A stretch of DNA of 42,976 bases from Caballeronia sp. BR00000012568055 (lineage in GTDB: Bacteria; Pseudomonadota; Gammaproteobacteria; Burkholderiales; Burkholderiaceae): contig NZ_JAQFVG010000238.1 in NCBI RefSeq assembly GCF_029439455.1, forward strand, positions 368 through 43,343, in the 5' to 3' direction. The translations under genes were made by a program, and so were the position numbers. The first letter of the stretch is position 1. Each line of letters opens with the position of its first letter. Under the pieces are notes generated by a model that saw only the letters and a program-made list of their open reading frames with translations, ran no database searches and was not told the DNA's origin. Positions 24,579 to 34,722 of this stretch are shown in pieces.

Positions 24579-26069
24579 TTACTCTTGCCGCGATACCTGC
24601 TCCCGACTCGGCAAATCAGCGGTTGACCACCCTCCGCCTAACGCCTTTACCAGCCCGACGCTTGCCGCCATGCGCCGCCGCTCGATTCGCACCGCCGCGC
24701 GCTGATCCGACAAGACGATCGCCTGCGTCACGACCACATTCAGATACGTGATCGCCCCGTTTTCATATCGATTGCCGACCTTGCTCAACGCGCGTTTGGC
24801 GGCATCGACCGCCTGACTTTGTGCTTCGCTCTCGCGACGTAACACTTCGAGCGCGTTCAGGTTATCTTCCACCTGCCCGAACGCGATGAGCACAGTCTGG
24901 CGATAATCCGCGACGCTCGCATCGTAGGCGGCACGCGCTGCGTCACGGGCTGCTGCGCGTCCGCCGAAGTCGAGCGCCGTAAAAGCCAGCGACGGACCAA
25001 GCGACCAGAAGCGGCTCGGCGCCATCAGCCAATCGCTGAAATGCGTCGCTTCCAGACCGCCCGTCGCGGCAAGAAACAAATTCGGGAAAAACGCCGCCGT
25101 CGCTACGCCGACGCGCGCATTCGCCTCCGCGACGCGCCGCTCCGCAGCCGCGATATCCGGCCTGCGTTCCAGCAGCGCGGAAGGCACCGACAAGGGCAAC
25201 GCAGCGAGCGCGGCTGCCGGTGGCGCGTGCGACTCGTTGAGCGGCGCGACATCGAGCGTGAACGTCGAAGGCGGCTCGCCAACGAGAATTGCGATGGCAT
25301 TGACGAGGCTCGTGCGCGTCGTCTCCAGATCGATTAGTTGTGCTTGCGTCGAACGCAATTGCTCCTCGGCTTGCGCCACGTCCGACTCCGCAGCGACACC
25401 GCCCGCGAAACGATCACGCGTGAGCGCCAGCGATTTTTCGTAGGCCTGCAAAGTTTCTTTAAGCAAGCGCTCCTCTTCCACCGTGCCGCGTAGATCGAAA
25501 TAGTTGGTGGCGAGCTCCGCCTGCATCGACAAAATCGCGCTTTGCAAGTCGGCAGCGCTCGCCTGCGCTTCGGCCTGCCCGCCTTCGACGGCACGAGAGA
25601 TACGGCCCCACAGGTCCGGCTCCCACGAGATTTGCGCATCGATCAGATAGTCGGGCAAGGTCACGCCCGCGCTCGATTTATAAAGCACGTTCTGCGATGC
25701 ACGTGTCTGCGTGAATGCCGCGTTCGCGCTGATGGTCGGGAAATACGCCGAGCGAGCCTGCGCCACGACCGCACGCGCGCCGCGATAGCGAGCCGACGCC
25801 GCCGCTACCGTCTGGTTTGCATTCACAATGCGTTGTTCGAGCGCATTCAATTGCGGATCGTCGTAGACCTGCCACCAGGGCGCGCGTGGCTGGCCATCGG
25901 CGGGTTGCGCGGGTTTCCAGGCTTGCTGTGCAGGCGCATCGAGTGGCTCGGCGTTTTTATACGACGCGGGCGTGACGACTTCCGGACGCACATAGTCCGG
26001 CCCGGCCGCGCATCCTCCGAGCGTGATCGTCTGCATCAGCGCGATGACAAGCAGCGATGGCCGCATCAT
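24579..26069 (-). CDS. RND efflux outer-membrane factor (NodT/OprM-type lipoprotein)
   Basis: A 496-residue TolC-like channel protein. The signal peptide ends in the lipobox LGGC (GCAAGPDYVRPEV follows, typical of OprM/NodT proteins). Two outer-membrane-factor repeats with long helices run from about 60 to 480, with WWQVYDDPQLNALEQRIVNA near the first and RAARDAARAAYDAS in the second. It forms a trimeric trans-periplasmic tunnel for the pump encoded upstream. Its start ATG overlaps the stop of the adaptor gene by four bases (ATGA at 26066-26069), which means translational coupling. It ends at the bidirectional terminator. Confidence 0.93.
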   Translation of the reverse strand: MMRPSLLVIALMQTITLGGCAAGPDYVRPEVVTPASYKNAEPLDAPAQQAWKPAQPADGQPRAPWWQVYDDPQLNALEQRIVNANQTVAAASARYRGARAVVAQARSAYFPTISANAAFTQTRASQNVLYKSSAGVTLPDYLIDAQISWEPDLWGRISRAVEGGQAEAQASAADLQSAILSMQAELATNYFDLRGTVEEERLLKETLQAYEKSLALTRDRFAGGVAAESDVAQAEEQLRSTQAQLIDLETTRTSLVNAIAILVGEPPSTFTLDVAPLNESHAPPAAALAALPLSVPSALLERRPDIAAAERRVAEANARVGVATAAFFPNLFLAATGGLEATHFSDWLMAPSRFWSLGPSLAFTALDFGGRAAARDAARAAYDASVADYRQTVLIAFGQVEDNLNALEVLRRESEAQSQAVDAAKRALSKVGNRYENGAITYLNVVVTQAIVLSDQRAAVRIERRRMAASVGLVKALGGGWSTADLPSREQVSRQE

Positions 26070-27247
26070 GACGCATCGCCTCCGCGCTTCGCCGGCTTCT
26101 CTGCCTTGGGCGCGCCAATGCGAACCATCGCGCCGTCGATGATCGAATCCGGTGGATTCACAATCACGCGCTCATCGCCTTGCAATCCAGACACGATCGA
26201 CACGCGCGTGCCGTAATCCGTACCGAGCGTGATCGGCAACAGCTTGACACGATTGTTCGCATCGACACTCGCCGCGTGCACGCCATCCGGCCGAAACAGC
26301 AATGCGTTACCTGGCAAGGTGTACGAAGGATTTGCGTTCGTCAGTCGAAATCGTACTTGCGCATAGGCGCCCGCGAACAATTCGCCGGTCGGATTCTTCA
26401 CGTCCACTTCGACACGCATCGTGCGCGCCACCGGATCGACCGCGCCCGCCGTGCGTACCGTCACGCCCTCGAATTTGCGATTGCGTTCTTCGTTCAAGAT
26501 CAGATCGGCAGGCATGCCGACTGTCACAAGGCGCGCATAGGCTTGCGGTACATCGACATAGACGCGTAATGACGACGCATCCTGAATGTGAAACAACTCG
26601 CGTCCCGTCGCGCCGCTGCCTGCATCGATCAACTGGCCGACATCGGTATTGCGCGCGGTGACGATGCCATCGAACGGTGCATAGATTTTTTGGAACGACA
26701 CCATCTGCTCGAGCCGCGATACATTGGCCTGTGCCGCATTGAACGCCGCTTCCTTGGCAAGCGCGTCGCCCTGCTTTTCATCGGTCTCCTGACGAGATAC
26801 CGAGTTGTTCTTCAGCATCTGCGTCCAGCGGTCCGCCGTGGTCTTCGCCAGCAGATAGTTGGCACGCGCGGTCTGTGCATCGGCGCGGGCCTGACGAAGC
26901 TGATCGTTGATCTCGGGTGCATCGATTTCAGCGAGCAATTGTCCTTTCTTGACCTTGGTGCCGATGTCCGTCGTCCAGCGCTTCAGATACCCATTGGTAC
27001 GCGCGAAGATCGGTGCATCGGAATAAGCGCGTACGTCGCCTGCCAGCATGAGATCCTGCGTCGGCTTCATACGTACGGGCTTGATGACCTCGACGGTTTG
27101 CATGCTGTACTCGTTGGCATCGTGTTCGAGTTCGGCATGCACGCCATGTCGCGAGAAAATGCCTTGTGCCACGAGCGCGACGACGATCAGTAGTCCGATC
27201 ATCATCCACAAACGTCCACGCCTTTTATGTTCCGACTGCTCTTTCAT
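26066..27247 (-). CDS. RND efflux periplasmic adaptor subunit
   Basis: A 393-residue membrane-fusion protein. A signal-anchor helix lies at about residues 11-28 (LWMMIGLLIVVALVAQGIF). The lipoyl/barrel-sandwich domain follows (ARTNGYLKRWTTDIGTKVKK), then the helical hairpin with Ala/Gln-rich coil (LRQARADAQTARANYLLAKT). The second lipoyl half (FQKIYAPFDGIVTARNTDVG) and the beta-barrel come next. It links the inner-membrane pump to the outer-membrane channel. It lies 11 bases downstream of the pump frame and overlaps the channel gene by four bases. Substrate range is unknown. GGGGAT is upstream of ATG. Confidence 0.93.
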   Translation of the reverse strand: MKEQSEHKRRGRLWMMIGLLIVVALVAQGIFSRHGVHAELEHDANEYSMQTVEVIKPVRMKPTQDLMLAGDVRAYSDAPIFARTNGYLKRWTTDIGTKVKKGQLLAEIDAPEINDQLRQARADAQTARANYLLAKTTADRWTQMLKNNSVSRQETDEKQGDALAKEAAFNAAQANVSRLEQMVSFQKIYAPFDGIVTARNTDVGQLIDAGSGATGRELFHIQDASSLRVYVDVPQAYARLVTVGMPADLILNEERNRKFEGVTVRTAGAVDPVARTMRVEVDVKNPTGELFAGAYAQVRFRLTNANPSYTLPGNALLFRPDGVHAASVDANNRVKLLPITLGTDYGTRVSIVSGLQGDERVIVNPPDSIIDGAMVRIGAPKAEKPAKRGGDAS

Positions 27248-27258
27248 TCGATCCCCGT

Positions 27259-30200
27259 CTACGCTTCTTTCGTCTTCGCTTGCGCGTTGCGCGCTTCGAG
27301 ACGCTTGTAAATCATCGAGAACACCACCGGCACGAAGAACAGTGTCGCGATCGTGCCGACCATCAGGCCGCCGATCACCGCGCGGCCGAGCGGCGCGTTC
27401 TGTTCACCGCCCCACCCAGACCGATCGCCATCGGCACCATGCCGATCATCATGGCAAGCGCGGTCATCAGCACGGGACGAAAACGCGCATAGCCGGCTTC
27501 GAGCGCGGAACGCACGGCATCGCCATGTTCCTGCAACGCGGAACGTGCAAAGCTCACAACGAGAATACTGTTGGCCGTGGCAATGCCTATACACATGATC
27601 GCGCCCGTGAGCGCCGGAATGGACAGCGTGGTATGCGTGAGAAACAGCATCCAGACGATGCCCGCGAGCGCGCCCGGCAATGCCGTGATGATGATGAACG
27701 GATCGAGCCACGACTGAAAGTTCACGACGATCAGCAAGTACACCAACACGACGGCGAGGATAAGACCAAGCGCCAATCCGGAGAACGAAGTGTTCATCGT
27801 TTCCACCTGACCGCGTATGTCGATAGATGAGCCTTTGGGCAAGTGTCCGCGTGCTTCGTCGATGATGCGCTGCACGTCGTCCGATACCGCGCCGAGATCG
27901 CGCCGCTCGGTCGTCGCATAGAGATTGATGGTGGTCTGCGCGTTGTAGTGATAGACCACGGCATCGCGCGAGCCGCGCGACAGCGAAGCCAGCGCGCCGA
28001 GAATATTGGTCTTGCCACTCGCCGACGTCACGGGAATATTGGCGACCGATTGTAAGGAGTTCATATCGTACTGCGGCGCTGACGTAATGACGTTGTAGCT
28101 CACGCCATTGACCGGATTGAGCCAGAACGTAGGCGTGGTTTGCTGACTGCCCGAAAGCGTAATGAGCAGATTGTTCGCCACATCGCGCTGCGTAAAGCCC
28201 GCTTGCAGCGCTTTGGTCCGATCCACATCGACATTGATCGACGGCAGATCGGAAGGCTGCTGAATCCGCGCATCGACGAGACCGGGTACACGCCTGATCT
28301 TCTCCAACAGTCGATTCGCGAACTCGCGATTACCGCGCACGTCGCGGCCCGTAATAGCGATATCGATCGGTGCGGGCGTGCCGAAGTTGAGAATCTGACT
28401 CACGATATCGGCGGGCAAAAATGTGAATGCAACGCCGGGAAACTCTTGCGGCAAACGCTTTCTTAACTCGTGCACATAGCGTTCGGTCGGCGCGTGATCT
28501 TCGTTGAGACTGATGAGCACGTCTGCATCCGCCGTGCTTACCGTGCCCGTGTTGTTATACGAGAGGTTGATACCCGACACCGGCAAGCCCATATTGTCGA
28601 TGATCGAATGCAGCTCGCCACGTGGAATGAGTTCGCGAATGCGTTTATCCACGCGGTCGGTCAGTGCGGCCGTTTCTTCGATACGTGTACCGGTTTTCGT
28701 GCGCAAATGCAGCGCAATCACTCCTGAATCGACTGACGGAAAAAAGTCACGCCCGAGGAATGGCGCGAGTGCGAGCGAGAGCAGACAACAAAGCAGAAAG
28801 AGTCCGGCGAAGCGGCCCGGATGTTCGAGTCGTGCTTCGAGAAAGCCGCGATAACGCGTACGTACGCGCTCGAATCGCCGCTCGAATGCGAGATGAATGC
28901 GCACGAACGGGTTGCGCGATTCCTTCATCGACTCGACATCGCCGCCCATATGCTCGTGATTGCGCAGCAGGTATTTCGCAAGCGTCGGGATCAGCGTGCG
29001 CGAGAAGAAATACGACGCGAGCATCGCGAATACGACCGCTTCTGCAAGCGGCACGAACAGATAATGCGCGACGCCGGTGAGCAGAAACATCGGAATAAAT
29101 ACGATGCAGATGGACAGCGTCGAAACCAGCGTAGGCACCGCGATTTGCTGCGCGCCTTCGAGAATGGCTTGCTCGAGTTCTTTGCCTTGTTCGAGGTTCT
29201 GACTGATGTTCTCGATCGCGACGGTGGCGTCGTCAACGAGAATGCCGACTGCGAGTGCAAGGCCGCCCAGCGTCATGATGTTGATAGTCTGACCGATGGC
29301 GGAGAGCGCAACGATCGACGTGAGCATCGACAAGGGAATCGAGATCGCAATGATTAACGTGGCGCGCCAACTGCCGAGAAAAAGCAGCACCATTAGCGCG
29401 GTCAGGCCGGCGGCGATCACCGCCTCACGCAACACGCCTTCTACCGACGCACGCACGAACAGCGATTGATCGGCAACAGGATCGATCTTGAGCGACTCGG
29501 GCACCATGTCGCGCAGCTTGGGCAATAGGTTCTTCACGCGCGCGACAATATCCAGCGTGGACGCGTTACCGCTCTTGTTCACCGTGAGCAACGCCGCACG
29601 CGTGCCATCCACGCGCACGATATTCGTCTGCGGCTGAAAGCCGTCCCGCACATGCGCGACGTCCTTGATATAGATGGTGCCACCCGGACCGGTGCGGATC
29701 GGAATATCGTTGAGACCTTCGATGGTGTTCGGGCTTGCATTGAGCCCAACCGAATATTCAGTAGACCCGATTTTCGCCGTCCCCGTCGGCAAGATCAGGT
29801 TTTGCGCGGTGATGGCGTTGACGACATCGGTGGGTGCGAGATTCTTGGCTTGCAGCCGTTGCGAGTCGATATCGACCATAATCTGACGCTGCTTGCCGCC
29901 ATAAGGCAGCGGCACGGATGCGCCCTGCACGGTCGCTAGTTGCGTCTTGAGGAAGCTGTTGCCGAAGTCGTAAAGCTGCTGCTCGGTGAGTTCCGCCGAT
30001 GACAACGCGAGCCGCAAGATGGGCACGGTAGACGCATTGAATCGCAGAATATTCGGCGGCGTGATACCCGGCGGCAACGAGCGCAATTGCGTTTGCGACA
30101 GCGCGGTAATCTCCGCCACCGCTTCATCGATATTCGCGTTTGGCTGAAAATAAACCTTGATAACCGCGATGCCCGGCAGCGACTCCGACTCGATATGTTC

Positions 30201-30434
30201 GATATCGTTGACCGCCACGGAAAGGCCTCGCTCGTAATTGAGCGTGATGCGCCGCTCCATCTGATCGGGCGGCAGGCCGTTGTACGTCCAGATGACGCTG
30301 ACGACCGGTATGTCGATGTTCGGAAAAATATCGGTCGGCGTGCGCAGAATGACAAGCGGACCGATGATCAACAACAGCAGCGATAAAACGATAAATGTGT
30401 ACGGCCGCTTGAGCGCGAGTCTGACGATCCACAT
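27259..30434 (-). pseudogene. RND efflux pump (inner membrane), frameshifted near the C-terminus
   Basis: A proton-driven RND pump of about 1,058 residues when the frame is restored. The first frame (27375-30434, 1019 residues) ends prematurely after [21 protein letters not shown]. The true C-terminus, [20 protein letters not shown] and onwards to KTKEA, is in the -1-shifted frame ending at 27259. One base has been lost in the CCGCCCCACCC run at 27408-27417, where the family usually reads GLGEGGEQN. The rest is intact: twelve-helix topology, GILVDDATVAIENIS with the proton-relay Asp pair, and two large periplasmic loops. As written, it lacks the last transmembrane helix, so the pump would be inactive. 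A sequencing error in a G/C run is an equally good explanation. It is the first gene of the pump-adaptor-channel operon. Confidence 0.85.
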
Positions 30435-30460
30435 CGAATTTCTGCTGGCCCCGTTTGGTG

Positions 30461-30490
30461 TTCGAATAGTTATCGAAGGTCATTCGAATA
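30461..30490. promoter_or_regulatory. TTCGAA-rich repeats upstream of the RND operon
   Basis: TTCGAATA (30461-30468), ATCGAA (30472-30477) and ATTCGAATA (30482-30490) occur within 30 bases, and TTCGA/TCGAA arms form an imperfect palindrome (30461-30477). They lie 27-56 bases upstream of the pump start on its minus strand, where the promoter should be. They may be operator sites of a TetR-type repressor, but no regulator gene is adjacent. Confidence 0.4.
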
Positions 30491-30590
30491 ACAGTCGCTA
30501 CGATGACACAACAGAACGCGGTAAACCAAATGGTACAAACGATTGCGAGGGTTTATGCGGAAGATATTCTCCCGACCAATCCCCGCTAAA

Positions 30591-30604
30591 TGACAGCGCT
30601 GTCA
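30591..30604. promoter_or_regulatory. Perfect 14-base palindrome TGACAGCGCTGTCA
   Basis: This exact inverted repeat lies between the 3' end of paaK (30672) and the RND pump start (30434), 157 bases upstream of the latter. Its length and symmetry suit a dimeric regulator. A hairpin role is also possible but there is no T-run. Confidence 0.5.
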
Positions 30605-30644
30605 GGAAAGTATCGGACGTTTCAAATAATGGGAAATGGGGACG

Positions 30645-30665
30645 CACTCCGCATGGTGCGGAGTG
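30645..30665. terminator. Hairpin after paaK
   Basis: CACTCCGCA (30645-30653) and TGCGGAGTG (30657-30665) form a perfect 9-bp stem with a three-base loop, seven bases after the paaK stop. The minus-strand flank is not T-rich, so it may stabilise or terminate the paa transcript only weakly. Confidence 0.5.
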
Positions 30666-30671
30666 TGTTCT

Positions 30672-31997
30672 TTATGCGAGTGCAGGTCGCGTATCGACGA
30701 CGCGCTTGGCTTTACCTGTTGCTGTCGTCGGGATTTCGCCCGAGTCGAGCACGCGCACTTGCGTTGATACACCGACCATCGTTTTTACGCGCTGTTGTAG
30801 CTCGCGTGAGAGGCCCGCGCGCTCGCCATCGCTCAAAGAGGCGCACACTTCGGCGCGCGCTTCGACCGCGACGGACAGCGAATCCATATGTCCTTCACGC
30901 GAAATGCAAAGCTGATAATTTCCGCTCAAACGAGGGATCGCGAGAATCAGTTCTTCGATCTGGCTCGGAAATACGTTCACGCCGCGAATGATCAGCATGT
31001 CGTCGGAGCGGCCAGTGATCTTCGCCAGACGACGCATGGAACGCGCGCTCGGCGGCAACAGCGAAGTCAGATCGCGTGTGCGGTAGCGAATCATCGGCAT
31101 AGCTTCTTTGGTGAGCGAAGTAAATACGAGCTCGCCCGTGCTGCCTTCGGGTAACACCTCACCCGTCAGCGGGTCGATGATTTCCGGATAGAAGTGATCT
31201 TCCCAGATCGTCGGCCCGTCTTTCGACTCGATACATTCGCACGCAACGCCCGGCCCCATGATCTCGGAAAGCCCGTAGATATCGAGCGCCTGAATGCCCG
31301 CGCGCGTTTCGATCTCGCTGCGCAAACCCTGGCTCCACGGCTCTGCACCGAAGATGCCGATTTTGAGCGACGTGTGCGCCGGGTCCATGCCCTGACGCGT
31401 CATTTCGTCGATCAGATTGAGCATGTACGACGGCGTGACCAGAATGATCGATGGCTCGAAATCGCGGATCAATTGAACCTGCTTTTCGGTTTGACCGCCC
31501 GACATCGGCACGACCATGCAGCCGAGACGTTCCGCGCCGTAGTGAATGCCAAGACCGCCTGTGAACAGGCCGTAACCGAAGGCATTATGCAAAGTGTCGC
31601 CTTTGCGCCCGCCTGCGGCGCGAATGGAGCGCGCGGTGACGTTGGCCCACGTATCGATGTCTTTTGCCGTATAGCCGACCACCGTCGGCTTACCCGTGGT
31701 TCCGCTCGAGGCGTGAACGCGCACGATTTCCTCACGCGGCACGGCAAAGAGACCGAATGGATAGTTATCCCTAAGATCTTTCTTCGACGTCGTCGGGAAG
31801 CGAGCCAGATCGGTTAAGTCGCGCAAATCGTCGGGGTGCACGCCAGCTGCATCGAACGCGTGCTTGTAGTGCGGCACGTTTTCGTATGCGTGATGCAAAG
31901 TCCACTTGAGGCGTTCGAGTTGCACGGCCTGAAGCTCGTCCCGGCTCGCGCGTTCGATCGGTTCCAGCTCGCCCGCCTGCGGAATAGGTTGAACCAC
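30672..31997 (-). CDS. paaK: Phenylacetate-CoA ligase PaaK
   Basis: This AMP-forming ligase activates phenylacetate to phenylacetyl-CoA, the first step of aerobic phenylacetate degradation. At 441 residues it has the normal PaaK length. The P-loop SSGTTGKPTVVG is intact, with GIFGAEPWSQGLRSEIE and YGLSEIMGPGVACEC typical of PaaK (quoted in parts). The adenylate-binding RYRTRDLTSLL and the C-terminal domain hinge TGRSDDMLIIRGVNVFPSQI also match. Translation starts at a GTG (31997) preceded by AGGAG six bases away; no better ATG exists. It follows paaH by 18 bases on the minus strand and is the last gene of the paa operon. A possible second PaaK copy, as in some Burkholderia, is not in the window. 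Confidence 0.95.
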   Translation of the reverse strand: MVQPIPQAGELEPIERASRDELQAVQLERLKWTLHHAYENVPHYKHAFDAAGVHPDDLRDLTDLARFPTTSKKDLRDNYPFGLFAVPREEIVRVHASSGTTGKPTVVGYTAKDIDTWANVTARSIRAAGGRKGDTLHNAFGYGLFTGGLGIHYGAERLGCMVVPMSGGQTEKQVQLIRDFEPSIILVTPSYMLNLIDEMTRQGMDPAHTSLKIGIFGAEPWSQGLRSEIETRAGIQALDIYGLSEIMGPGVACECIESKDGPTIWEDHFYPEIIDPLTGEVLPEGSTGELVFTSLTKEAMPMIRYRTRDLTSLLPPSARSMRRLAKITGRSDDMLIIRGVNVFPSQIEELILAIPRLSGNYQLCISREGHMDSLSVAVEARAEVCASLSDGERAGLSRELQQRVKTMVGVSTQVRVLDSGEIPTTATGKAKRVVDTRPALA

Positions 31998-32015
31998 GGT
32001 TGTCTCCTGGATCGA

Positions 32016-33524
32016 TTAATGGAATTGCTGTCCTGCAAATCTAAGCGACGCAATCAGCGGCGATGCGCGATAACGGTCTTCGCCGTAGTGCCTGGCAAGA
32101 TTGAGCAGCACATCATGAACGCGCGCGATGCCGATGCGATCGCCCCATGCAAGCGGTCCGAGCGGATAGTTCACGCCCTTTTCCATCGCAAGATCGAGAT
32201 CGGCGCGCGTGCAGACGCCCTGATTGACGGCATCCGCTGCTTCGTTGATGAGCATGGCGACCGTGCGCATAACTACCATGCCCGCTACATCGGCGAAGGG
32301 AACGACGGTATAGCCCGCTTGTGCAAGCGCGCCGGCGACGGCTGCGTAGGCGTCGTTCGAACACTGGCGCGCGCGGCTTAGCGCGATGCTTTGCGCCTTC
32401 GTATAGTCGAGCGCGAGATCGATCAGCACGACATTGTCGATTCCGAGCGCGTGCGCACGTTCGGTGGCGCTGCGGCCATCGGTCACGAAAAGGTAGGCAT
32501 CCTCAATACATGCGACGAGGTCGGGAATATCATTGCGGCCTTCGCCTTTGACTCGCGCTTGCAATGCCGCATAAAGCGGATGCGTTTCGCCGAGCACGAT
32601 CTTCGAAGGCGTCCGCGTATTCGTTTCGATGCGTGCCGCAGGCTTGATCGCGTCGGCAGCGTAATCATAGAAGCCACGTCCCGATTTGCGGCCGAGAAAG
32701 CCTGCATCGACGAGTTCCTGCTGAATGAGCGAGGGCGTGAAGCGCGGATCGTTGTAATACGCGTTGAAAACCGATTTCGTCACCGCGAAGTTCACGTCAT
32801 GTCCGATCAGGTCCATCAACTCGAACGGACCCATTTTGAAGCCGCCGGAATCGCGCATGACGGTATCGATCGACGCTTCGTCGGCGCCCTGCTCGTTCAG
32901 CACGCGCAAGGCTTCGGCATAGAACGGACGCGCCACGCGATTGACGATAAAGCCCGGTGTGGACTTCGCATACACCGGCTTTTTGCCCCACGCCGCAGCA
33001 GTCGCATGAACGGCTTGCGCAATATCGTCGGACGTGGCGAGACCGCGCACGACTTCGACCAACGCCATCAACGGAGCGGGATTGAAGAAGTGCATGCCGA
33101 CCACGCGCGATGGTTTGCGCAGGAGCGCGGCAATCGCTGTGATCGAGATGGACGATGTATTGGTCGCAAGAATACAGGCATCATCCACAATCTCTTCGAG
33201 CTGCGCAAACAAGCCACGTTTCACATCGAGCCGTTCCGCAACCGCTTCGACGACGAGCGCCGCGCCGCGCATATCGGCAAGATCAGAGACCACGCATACA
33301 CGTTCGATCGCTGCGCGCCCCGTTTCGGCATCAACCTTGTTCTTGTCGATCAAACGCTGAATATTCGATGCAATTCCGTTACGCGCTTTCTCGAGCGCGT
33401 TGGAATCGAGATCGTAAAGCAACACCATATGTCCGGCGAGCGCCGCGACTTGCGCGATACCCGCGCCCATCGCGCCCGCGCCGATAACGCCGATCGTCGA
33501 AGAAGCCTGAATAGCGGTAGCCAT
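32016..33524 (-). CDS. paaH: 3-hydroxyacyl-CoA dehydrogenase PaaH
   Basis: A 502-residue NAD-dependent dehydrogenase that oxidises 3-hydroxyadipyl-CoA to 3-oxoadipyl-CoA late in phenylacetate breakdown. The Rossmann motif is GVIGAGAMGAGIAQVAALAG near the N-terminus. The 3-HCDH NAD domain and two C-terminal domains follow; GMHFFNPAPLMALVEVVRGL and FIVNRVARPFYAEALRVL are family segments. A duplicated C-terminal half (INEAADAVNQGVCTRADLDL) makes it longer than single-domain enzymes, as in PaaC/PaaH. ATG 33524 is chosen because MATAIQ is immediately before the Rossmann strand; an earlier in-frame ATG at 33557 is less likely. It lies 79 bases after paaE and 18 bases before paaK. Confidence 0.93.
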   Translation of the reverse strand: MATAIQASSTIGVIGAGAMGAGIAQVAALAGHMVLLYDLDSNALEKARNGIASNIQRLIDKNKVDAETGRAAIERVCVVSDLADMRGAALVVEAVAERLDVKRGLFAQLEEIVDDACILATNTSSISITAIAALLRKPSRVVGMHFFNPAPLMALVEVVRGLATSDDIAQAVHATAAAWGKKPVYAKSTPGFIVNRVARPFYAEALRVLNEQGADEASIDTVMRDSGGFKMGPFELMDLIGHDVNFAVTKSVFNAYYNDPRFTPSLIQQELVDAGFLGRKSGRGFYDYAADAIKPAARIETNTRTPSKIVLGETHPLYAALQARVKGEGRNDIPDLVACIEDAYLFVTDGRSATERAHALGIDNVVLIDLALDYTKAQSIALSRARQCSNDAYAAVAGALAQAGYTVVPFADVAGMVVMRTVAMLINEAADAVNQGVCTRADLDLAMEKGVNYPLGPLAWGDRIGIARVHDVLLNLARHYGEDRYRASPLIASLRFAGQQFH

Positions 33525-33603
33525 GTTTTCGTCAATAAAGGAACGCGACAAGGCCACGGCGTTTCACCGGCGACCTCGTTGTGAAATGAAATAAACGTAC
33601 TGC

Positions 33604-34692
33604 TTAGCGTTCGTCGAAACTGACGACCACGCGTTCGCTCACCGGATGGCACTGGCACGTCAGCACGAAACCTTCATCGATCTCATGCTGTTCGAGCGTG
33701 AAGTTCTTTTCCATCTTCACTTCGCCTTCGAGTACTTTGGCGCGGCACGTGCAGCACACCCCGCCCTTGCATGCGTATGGCAACGCGAGGCCAGCCTTGA
33801 GACCGACATCCAGCACGCTTACGCCTTGATAAGGCAACCGCATCTTGCGCTTCTTGCCGTCGATGATGACTTCAAGATCCGCAGCCGGCGTGTTCTCCGT
33901 AATCTCGATCTGCGGCACGCCCGCCTGCGGCAAAGGTGTGCCGAAGCGCTCCACATGAATCTGTTTTGGCGCGACACCCGAGTCCTTCAGCGCGGCCTCT
34001 GCGGCGTCCATCATCGGACCGGGACCGCAGATAAAGGCTTCATCGATCTCGTCAGCCGGGAGCAAGGTCTCAAGAAACGCGCGGCATTTATCCTGATCCA
34101 GCACGCCATTGAATAGTTCGACATCCTGTATATCGTCCGACAGAACGTGATACAGCGAGAAACGACTCATATACCGATTCTTCAAGTCTTCGAGTTCTTC
34201 GGCAAACATGATCGCATCGACACTGCGATTGCCGTAGACCAGCGTAAAGCGGCTGGTCGGCTCCATATCGAGCGTGGTTTTGATGATCGCAAGAACCGGC
34301 GTGATGCCAGAGCCGCCCGAAAATGCTACGTAGTGCTTCGCGTGATCCGCATTCAGATGCGTGAAGAAGCGCCCGTCCGGTGTCATGACGTCGATCTCAT
34401 GCCCTGGCTTCAGGGTATCGAATGCGAAGTTCGAGAAGCGCCCGCCGCGCACACGTTTGATGCCGATGCGCAACTCGCCGTCGCGATCGTAGTCGGTCAC
34501 GCCGACGCAGATCGAATACGAGCGTCGCGTTTCTTCCCCGTCGATATGCGTCTTCAAGGTCACGAATTGGCCTTGCGTGAAGCGAAACGCATCGCGCAAG
34601 GCGGGCGGAACGTCGAACGAGACCGTGACTGCGTCGGCGGTTTCGGGTCGGACGTCGCGGATGCGCAGCGGATGGAATTGCGGAGTAGCCAT
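33604..34692 (-). CDS. paaE: Phenylacetyl-CoA epoxidase reductase PaaE
   Basis: PaaE passes electrons from NADPH to the PaaABC oxygenase. At 362 residues it has a ferredoxin-reductase-type flavin domain (RRSYSICVG as the FAD motif), an NAD(P)H-binding domain (YVAFSGGSGITPVLAIIKT, ICGPGPMMDAAEAAL) and a C-terminal plant-type [2Fe-2S] domain. Its cluster ligands are in LPYACKGGVCCTCRAKVLEG and the final cysteine in LTCQCHP. All parts are present in the usual order. It begins about 30 bases after the paaD stop. No strong ribosome site is seen, so it may depend on coupling. Confidence 0.95.
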   Translation of the reverse strand: MATPQFHPLRIRDVRPETADAVTVSFDVPPALRDAFRFTQGQFVTLKTHIDGEETRRSYSICVGVTDYDRDGELRIGIKRVRGGRFSNFAFDTLKPGHEIDVMTPDGRFFTHLNADHAKHYVAFSGGSGITPVLAIIKTTLDMEPTSRFTLVYGNRSVDAIMFAEELEDLKNRYMSRFSLYHVLSDDIQDVELFNGVLDQDKCRAFLETLLPADEIDEAFICGPGPMMDAAEAALKDSGVAPKQIHVERFGTPLPQAGVPQIEITENTPAADLEVIIDGKKRKMRLPYQGVSVLDVGLKAGLALPYACKGGVCCTCRAKVLEGEVKMEKNFTLEQHEIDEGFVLTCQCHPVSERVVVSFDER

Positions 34693-34722
34693 GATGTGCG
34701 TATCGAAGAAGGTTGAATCGGT

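Noticed and set aside
32391..33584. 397-codon frame opposite paaH
   Set aside because: Shadow with no domain; PaaH is certain.
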